From Ichthyophonus hoferi (Eukaryota > Opisthokonta > Ichthyosporea > Ichthyophonida > Ichthyophonidae): a DNA stretch of 12,436 bases. The notes beneath the pieces are model-generated. The model was not told the DNA's origin and did not search any database. It saw nothing but the letters and a program-made list of their open reading frames with translations. The stretch covers positions 267,460 to 279,895 of the forward strand of contig NAOQ01000036.1 in NCBI GenBank assembly GCA_002751075.1. Direction: 5' to 3'. A program made the position numbers and the translations under genes. Positions 8,159 to 12,436 of the stretch are shown here, in pieces (within the stretch, counting starts at the first letter, position 1; each line of letters opens with the position of its first letter).

Positions 8159-11100
8159 TCAATTCGTTTCCTTTTTACATATCGATGAAGCTAACATAGT
8201 AGAATCACAGATAGGTACGTTAGTGTTAATCACGCATGTTGAGTGTAGGAGAGGATAAAAGTCACTAGGCTTTAAACATAGGCGCCGGTTATTTCTCATG
8301 GTGATAGATGGAATATTTCGTAATACAGGCGCCTGAATTTGGGTCAACTCCGGGTTGTTTTGGAACATCAAAAAGCTTTGTACCTTGACTAAACTAGGGA
8401 ATATTACGGTTTTGATGAGCTCGTTCTCGGACAGTAGTGCTTGTTGCGTAAAGAACAAACGTGGGAGGATGAAAGTTTCTAGTTTTGTATTCCGCATGGT
8501 GATTGATTGTACAATAGCCGTCTCCTAGAGAAGAGGGAGAGGCAGAGGCAGAGGGTGGGGTGGGGATGGTGAATGTATGTTAGTATGTATGGTATGTATG
8601 ACATGTATAGTATGTAAGACACAATACCATTGTATAGCCAGGTCTCAATAGGCATTGACTACTCTTATCTCTACCTGTCCATCCATAGTATTGTTTATTA
8701 TTGCACATAAGAGTAATCTTCACATCTTCACATCTCTCTGTTCTCGTTCTAATAAGTATGGACAAAGGGGAAAGTTTGTTTTGGTTATATACCATTGAGA
8801 TATCATTAGTACTATCTTGTCCAAATTAGTCATAACATTTAGTTCATAATTGTTCGGTTAAGCGGCCATTAAAATAGTATTTTTAATTGCTTTGAATGTA
8901 AGACAAATAACTTTATAACGATGTATATCGAAAAAAAGAAACGGGTAGAAAAATAACGAGTTGCAACAATATTTTCATATTTTTAATGTATAATAATATG
9001 TAGGAAAATATATATTATAGAATGTAGGATAATATGTATTATCGTATGTAGGACAATATGTAGAAGTAGATATTATTGAATATGCTTTGCAGATCAAACA
9101 GAAGAAAAAACATATCACATGTCGATGGACATGCACTACAAACCTAGCATTATCCTATACATACATACCCATCTATTATCTAGTTTGTCTTCTCCCATAA
9201 CTACAACTACATGTATAAGTATCGCTAATCGTATGACTAACTAATCAAAGTAAATTATCACATCAACTTGTGTTTAATCAACCACTCCCCGTACATTCAT
9301 AAATCTCTAAATAAATGCAGTAACGGATATACAAATTACTAACAAATAAGGAATATAGAAAAAGATCCATATATACGGACTTACATGCACTAAAATAATA
9401 GTAATAATAGTAATAATAGTAATGATAGTAATGATACTAATAGTATATAATGTTGAATAAGGATTTTTAAATTTATTTTCCAAACCAATTTTTTCATATT
9501 AAATCTTAAATCAATATTGCAAGCATATAATCGTGCGCCATTTGTTTTTTGTAAAACCAACCTTTTACAATTAACAAAGAGAGTACCAAAATACCATATT
9601 TACATTTACACAAATAATATTTAATTGACATGATTCATTCATTAATTAATTATACCAACTAATGGTATGCCATACCTTTAAATCAAGATAACTAATCTGG
9701 GAGAGAGTACCAAAATAACATCTTCACATTTACATAACCAACATTAAAATCACATAATTAATTAATTAATTATACCAAACAAAGATATGCCATATCTTTA
9801 AATCAAGAAAATTAATCTGGGAAAGAGTACCAAAATACCATATTTACATTTACATAGACAACATTAAAATCACACAATTAATTAAATAATTATACCAAGC
9901 AATGATAAGCCATACCTTTAAGTCCAGACTACGAAGTTGTGTGTTCTCTTGGATAGTCAGGACACCCGTAAAATTAGTTACAGCGGAAAGATTAATGACA
10001 CGTAACTCCGGGTTCTTTTCGATGAGCACTCGCCCCGAACATAATTGTAATGATGGGAACTCAACGGTGGTTAGCTTTGAGTTATCACCAATATAAACAG
10101 AGGTGTCAGGCGCTTCTAAGAATGTGATTCCACCTACGAATCCCCCTTGGACTCTGGTGTCAGGATTATCATTCATGTCTAGTTCTACGTAGGGATCTCT
10201 ACATAGGATGTCATAGGAGACTTTTAGTTGCGGAATTACCTGCAGGAAGCACATACATAATAGTATGCATGGTAGTATGTAATGACAGTATGTATGGTAG
10301 TATGTATGATAGTATGTATGGTAGTTGGATAAAGAGAGAGGGAGATAGGGGTAGGATAGGATAAGAGTCAGCAAAACCGATTGCCACTTCATAACAAAAC
10401 ATAAAGCCGTATTTTAAATTATAGAAATGTTGTACTTGTACATATGCGTACTCTCATCTATGGATAGTTATATAGGTATTGTGATGGTTGCCATGGTTAC
10501 TGGTTGCTATATAAATTTTGATGTGGTTGCATGAGAGTATGCCTGCACACATAATGGTTGATATGGGTATTGCTTTAATAAATACTATTTGTATTATCAT
10601 GATTGCTATATATGGTATAGTAAAATTTAAATACCTATAATCATTGGTGCTGATTATCCTGAAAGGATGCTAAAACTAAAGATCAATATTTACATCATAA
10701 AGTTTCCTCATACTATGACATACGCATTTAATTTTCCTTAACCAATAAAAAAATTCCAATTAAACCCTTAGTTCTATGTCATTGGCCGTGACTACTAAAG
10801 CACACACTCAGTTGGATCAGTCATATTTCATTAAATTATATTATTGCACGTGTAGATCCTACATCTACATTGTTTAATCTAACATAATATAATATAACAT
10901 ACTACAATATAATATTATATAACATAACATAACATATTACATTATAATATAATATAACATAACATACTACATTATAACATAACATACCATAATATAATAT
11001 AATATAATATAATATAATATAATATAATATAATATAATATAATACTACGTTATAGTATAATATATCATAACATACTACATTATAATATAATATAACATTA

Positions 11101-11931
11101 CATAATACAATATAATATAATATATCATAACATACTACATTATAATATAATATAACATAACAATACAATATAATATAATATAATATAATACTACATTATA
11201 ATATAATATAACATAACATACTACATAATAACATAATATAACATAATATAACATAACAAAAAATAACATGTAATGCAGCCAGCCTATGAGCTAGAAGGGT
11301 AGTACATGGACTTACTAGTGACTGTAAATCCTTATTTCCTTTGATAACTAGATAGGTTGATTGAGTGAATACGGGTAATTTTATTTCTCGTAACTTATCA
11401 TTATTTAACACCACTAAAGCTGCTTTATTTAGGACCGGCATGTTGACAGACTGTGTAGGGAAGAAGAGAGGGAGAGGGAGAGAGGGAGAGAGGGAGATAG
11501 AAAGGGACAGAAAGAAAGAAAGAGATATGGAGAGGGAGAGAAGGAGAGAGAAGGAAAAAGGGAGAAGGAGGAATATGTGAGTGGATAATAGATATGAGAG
11601 TATAGTATGTCTGATAGTATGACAATGAATGTATATGTAGAAAAATATTAGAGCATAATTGCATAACAATAATACAAGTACTATAGCATAATAGTGTAAT
11701 AGTATAACAATAGTACAAGTACTTTAATATAATAGCATAGAAATACCCAAACCTTTTCTACATACACACATACATATATGGGAGTGCAAAAGGACGTCAA
11801 AGATTGAATAATTGTCAGCATACCTCTAGCATAGAATTCTCGTTGATAAACACACTAACTGCCGTATATAGTGATGGGAAGCTCAAATGTGAAAAGAACG
11901 TGTGCTTTTCAAACCGAAAGTTTTGCACAGA
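8159..11931 (-). CDS. Receptor L-domain type repeat protein, last four exons (5' end outside window)
   Basis: In transcript order the exons are 11931-11824 (36 codons), 11450-11316 (45), 10239-9916 (108) and 8524-8159 (121 plus TGA). All introns are phase 0. Donors are GTATGC, GTAAGT and GTATGG. Acceptors are TTACAG, TACACAG, CTGCAG and TCTCTAG. The 310 encoded residues form about eleven repeats of about 22 residues of the pattern LxIxxNxxLxxxxxPxL, for example FINENSML, VLIEKNPELRVI and FQNNPELTQIQAPVL. They end in RNNRRLC and a Cys-containing tail (CVINTNVPICDS). This matches the receptor L-domain seen in insulin/EGF receptors and the nematode irld proteins; BspA- or Ecm33-like repeats are an alternative. 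No transmembrane segment, furin-like region or kinase follows, so this end looks secreted or is a short isoform. A weak donor (GTAAAA) lies near 8180, but no downstream exon was found. The first exon here begins at an acceptor, so upstream exons must exist. Confidence 0.85.
8527..8568 (-). promoter_or_regulatory. Polypyrimidine tract of the last L-domain intron
   Basis: In the transcript this is a C/T-rich run (CCCCACCCCACCCTCTGCC...TCTCTAG) directly before the acceptor of the final exon at 8524. It is the expected U2AF-type signal and supports the exon boundary. An in-frame TAG formed by the acceptor itself shows that the reading frame cannot extend upstream of 8524. Confidence 0.75.
8572..8617 (-). 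repeat. ATACATAC-type repeat with TACTAAC before the last exon
   Basis: In transcript orientation the repeat reads CATACTATACATGTCATACATACC...CATACTAACATAC. It includes a TACTAAC, the optimal branch-point sequence, about 55 to 60 nt before the acceptor at 8525. Similar repeats precede the acceptor of the 324-nt exon. Confidence 0.6.
8618..8995. other. Intron stretch with a short protein-like frame, not accepted as exon
   Basis: Within the 1391-nt last intron of the L-domain gene, the minus strand at about 8635-8760 reads protein-like (ERCEDVKITLMCNNKQYYGW). The flanking splice-like sites would bound about 74 nt. That is not a multiple of three, whereas the flanking exons join phase 0 to phase 0 and continue the repeat without it. 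I treat it as chance or a relic. The rest of the stretch is AT-rich and featureless. Confidence 0.4.
8996..9080 (+). repeat. 24-bp minisatellite, three units
   Basis: ATGTAGGANAATAT recurs at 8998, 9022 and 9046, an exact 24-bp period, followed by a degenerate partial unit. It lies within the last intron of the L-domain gene and shows no coding role. Confidence 0.8.
9081..9577. other. Intron sequence, no gene; short (TAATAG)n at 9393-9443
   Basis: This is AT-rich sequence of the last L-domain intron. It contains a TAATAG/TAATGATAG microsatellite at 9393-9443 and otherwise nothing recognisable. A degenerate trace of the repeat that follows (TTAATTGTAAAAGG in transcript orientation, near 9560-9575) may be the remains of a fourth unit of the array at 9578-9931. 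Confidence 0.55.
9578..9931 (-). repeat. About 120-bp tandem array carrying duplicated exon end and 5' splice site
   Basis: Three units start near 9578, 9702 and 9822 (periods 124 and 120). Each plus-strand unit runs GAGTACCAAAATA, TTTACATTTACA (or CTTCACATTTACA), AATTAATTA, ATTATACCAA, then CCATA(C/T)CTTTAA. The last element of unit 3 is the real exon end and donor at 9916 (TTAAAG|GTATGG in transcript orientation). In units 1 and 2 the matching element reads Gln-Ile-Ser-Tyr-Leu-Asp-Leu-Lys and Gln-Ile-Asn-Phe-Leu-Asp-Leu-Lys, against Gln-Leu-Arg-Ser-Leu-Asp-Leu-Lys in the exon. About 24 exon bases were therefore copied with the intron start. Unit 1 keeps GT at the donor; unit 2 has AT. Confidence 0.9.
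9676..9696 (-). other. Possible 21-nt microexon in the L-domain gene
   Basis: In transcript orientation the sequence is TACTCTCTCCCAG, then ATTAGTTATCTTGATTTAAAG, then GTATGG. It has a pyrimidine-rich acceptor, 21 nt in phase 0 encoding Ile-Ser-Tyr-Leu-Asp-Leu-Lys, and the same donor as the upstream exon. Inclusion would insert seven residues between LDLK and ETAIV and keep the frame. It arose from the tandem duplication described at 9578-9931. Use in mRNA is not shown. Exons this short are often skipped, and the site may act only as a decoy donor. Confidence 0.35.
10250..10325 (-). repeat. ATACATAC/ACTACC repeat before the 324-nt exon
   Basis: In transcript orientation, CATACATACTACCATACATACTATC-type units occupy about 75 nt ending just before the acceptor tract GTGCTTCCTGCAG at 10240. 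The same simple sequence occurs before the last exon. It reads through as a meaningless Tyr/Leu/Ile/His-rich frame joined to the true exon. Confidence 0.75.
10326..10880. other. Intron sequence, no gene seen
   Basis: This is part of the 1076-nt intron between the 45- and 108-codon exons of the L-domain gene. It contains a purine-rich patch on the plus strand (GAGAGAGGGAGATAGGGG near 10333-10350) and a cluster of GGTTGCCATGGTTACTGGTTGC-like GGTTG repeats near 10484-10506. No coding potential or RNA fold was recognised. Confidence 0.5.
10881..11258 (+). repeat. AT-rich higher-order satellite (AATAT/AACAT/ACTACATT)
   Basis: About 380 bp are built from AATAT and AACAT pentamers, punctuated by ACTACATTATAATATAATAT blocks that recur several times. 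This gives a higher-order pattern rather than a plain microsatellite. It includes an uninterrupted AATAT run around 10991-11045. It fills a third of an L-domain intron. The minus-strand frames rich in Tyr, Ile, Leu and Cys are repeat artefacts. Confidence 0.9.
11457..11573 (-). repeat. 117-bp polypurine.polypyrimidine tract before the 45-codon exon
   Basis: The plus strand is almost pure purine (GGGAGA/GAAAGA units) with only about four pyrimidine interruptions. The transcript therefore has a very long C/U tract ending at the acceptor CCTACACAG of the exon starting at 11450. It should serve as an oversized polypyrimidine tract. Mirror-symmetric GA stretches of this kind can form triplex (H-DNA). 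Open frames through it are artefacts. Confidence 0.85.
11661..11740 (+). repeat. 41-bp tandem duplication in intron
   Basis: ATAACAATAATACAAGTACT at 11663 recurs as ATAACAATAGTACAAGTACT at 11704, followed in both cases by a TA-rich tail with ATAATAG. These are two units with few differences, inside the 373-nt intron between the first two L-domain exons of the window. Confidence 0.75.
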
Positions 11932-12436
11932 CTGTAAGAAAACCAGTGCACAGTGAATATATTGCTGACGTCATTAGGTAGCTTAATATGGTAACAATCA
12001 TGCTTGATCACTGGTCAGTCCAAAGTCCAAATATGAATACTAGGATTGACTAGATCAAGGATAAACTATATAGGGAAATACATAATACCGTATAATTGGA
12101 CAAATATATAACTATAAATAGATGAACGAGAGATAGAATAATCCACTGATAGGCTCGCATATATAAATAAGTATAAGTATATGTATATATATATTGGCGT
12201 ATATTTAAAAATAAAAATGAAGCACCAATCAATAGAAATGGGAGCTCAAGGGGAAGGTACATAAGCCAATCGGTGAAAGGCCTTTAAACAGACAGATAGA
12301 TGTATTGGATGCAATGGATATAATAACATAGTAGTATATATAGTTATACAACTACACATATAATATATACCTATACATGTATACATATACATACCAAACT
12401 ATAGACACCTACCTGTACACACACATATAATATACC
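11932..12436. other. Upstream intron of the L-domain gene; no exon found to the window edge
   Basis: The first visible exon begins at an acceptor (TTTTCTTACAG), so this sequence should be intron unless an exon is hidden here. I found no L-domain repeat or donor-bounded frame in it. It contains TGCTGACGTCA at 11963-11973 (a CRE palindrome with a Maf-type half extension) and TA-rich simple sequence around 12170-12200 and 12335-12400. A minus-strand frame beginning MYLPLELPFLLIGASF near 12262 resembles a signal peptide but lacks a usable donor. Confidence 0.5.

Noticed and set aside
10902-11168. 88-codon minus-strand frame rich in Tyr, Ile, Leu and Cys
   Set aside because: It is produced entirely by the AATAT/AACAT satellite.
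11365-11580. 71-codon plus-strand frame rich in Arg, Glu and Lys
   Set aside because: It is a translation of the GA-rich tract, antisense to the L-domain exon at 11316-11450.
12050-12262. Minus-strand frame beginning MYLPLELPFLLIGASF, resembling a signal peptide
   Set aside because: It would suit the missing 5' end of the L-domain gene, but no donor lies in a usable place and the frame decays into TA-rich simple sequence.
12401-12436. Possible exon end at the right edge (TGTACAG followed by GTAGGTG on the minus strand)
   Set aside because: The adjoining sequence encodes only simple-repeat residues with no L-domain pattern, and too little is visible.
1-12436. CRISPR array, bacterial operon or rRNA
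   Set aside because: There are no regularly spaced identical repeats with unique spacers and no rRNA motifs; the introns and polymerase III tRNA signals show eukaryotic nuclear DNA.

Overview
The window is AT-rich nuclear DNA from a eukaryote. It has GT-AG introns of about 120 to 1400 nt, many AT-rich micro- and minisatellites, a nuclear-type tRNA gene with internal A and B boxes, and a spliceosome gene whose product looks animal-like. I read it as an animal, probably an invertebrate or early-branching one, or a close unicellular relative. The species cannot be fixed from this sequence.

Layout, left to right. A tRNA-Lys(UUU) gene lies on the minus strand at 126-198, followed by a T-run terminator. 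A diverged head-to-tail duplication of about 400 bp fills 829-1646. From about 1660 to 2650 lies a stretch that reads like protein in several forward frames but is interrupted; it is probably the relic of a gene I do not recognise. From 2651 to about 4780 I see no gene. A five-exon plus-strand gene at 4910-6808 encodes SF3B5 (SF3b10), a small core subunit of the SF3b complex of the U2 snRNP. Its splice sites are all canonical and give an 88-residue protein. Tail-to-tail with it, across an AT-rich spacer rich in CCAAT/ATTGG motifs, lie the last four exons of a minus-strand gene (8159-11931). That gene encodes a protein of receptor L-domain type repeats of about 22 residues, as in the ligand-binding domains of insulin and EGF receptors. 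Its 5' exons lie beyond the right edge of the window.

The most unusual structure is inside the L-domain gene. The end of the 324-nt exon and its 5' splice site form the last unit of a roughly 120-bp tandem array of three units running into the intron. The two intronic copies still carry an in-frame version of the exon end (ending LDLK). One is flanked by both an acceptor-like and a donor-like sequence, so it could act as a 21-nt microexon that would add seven residues without changing frame. The other has lost the GT of its donor.

The two protein genes have no evident functional link. They are a housekeeping splicing gene and an extracellular or receptor-like gene that converge. Much of the remaining sequence is simple repeats, and polypyrimidine tracts and ATACATAC-type repeats occur just upstream of L-domain acceptors.
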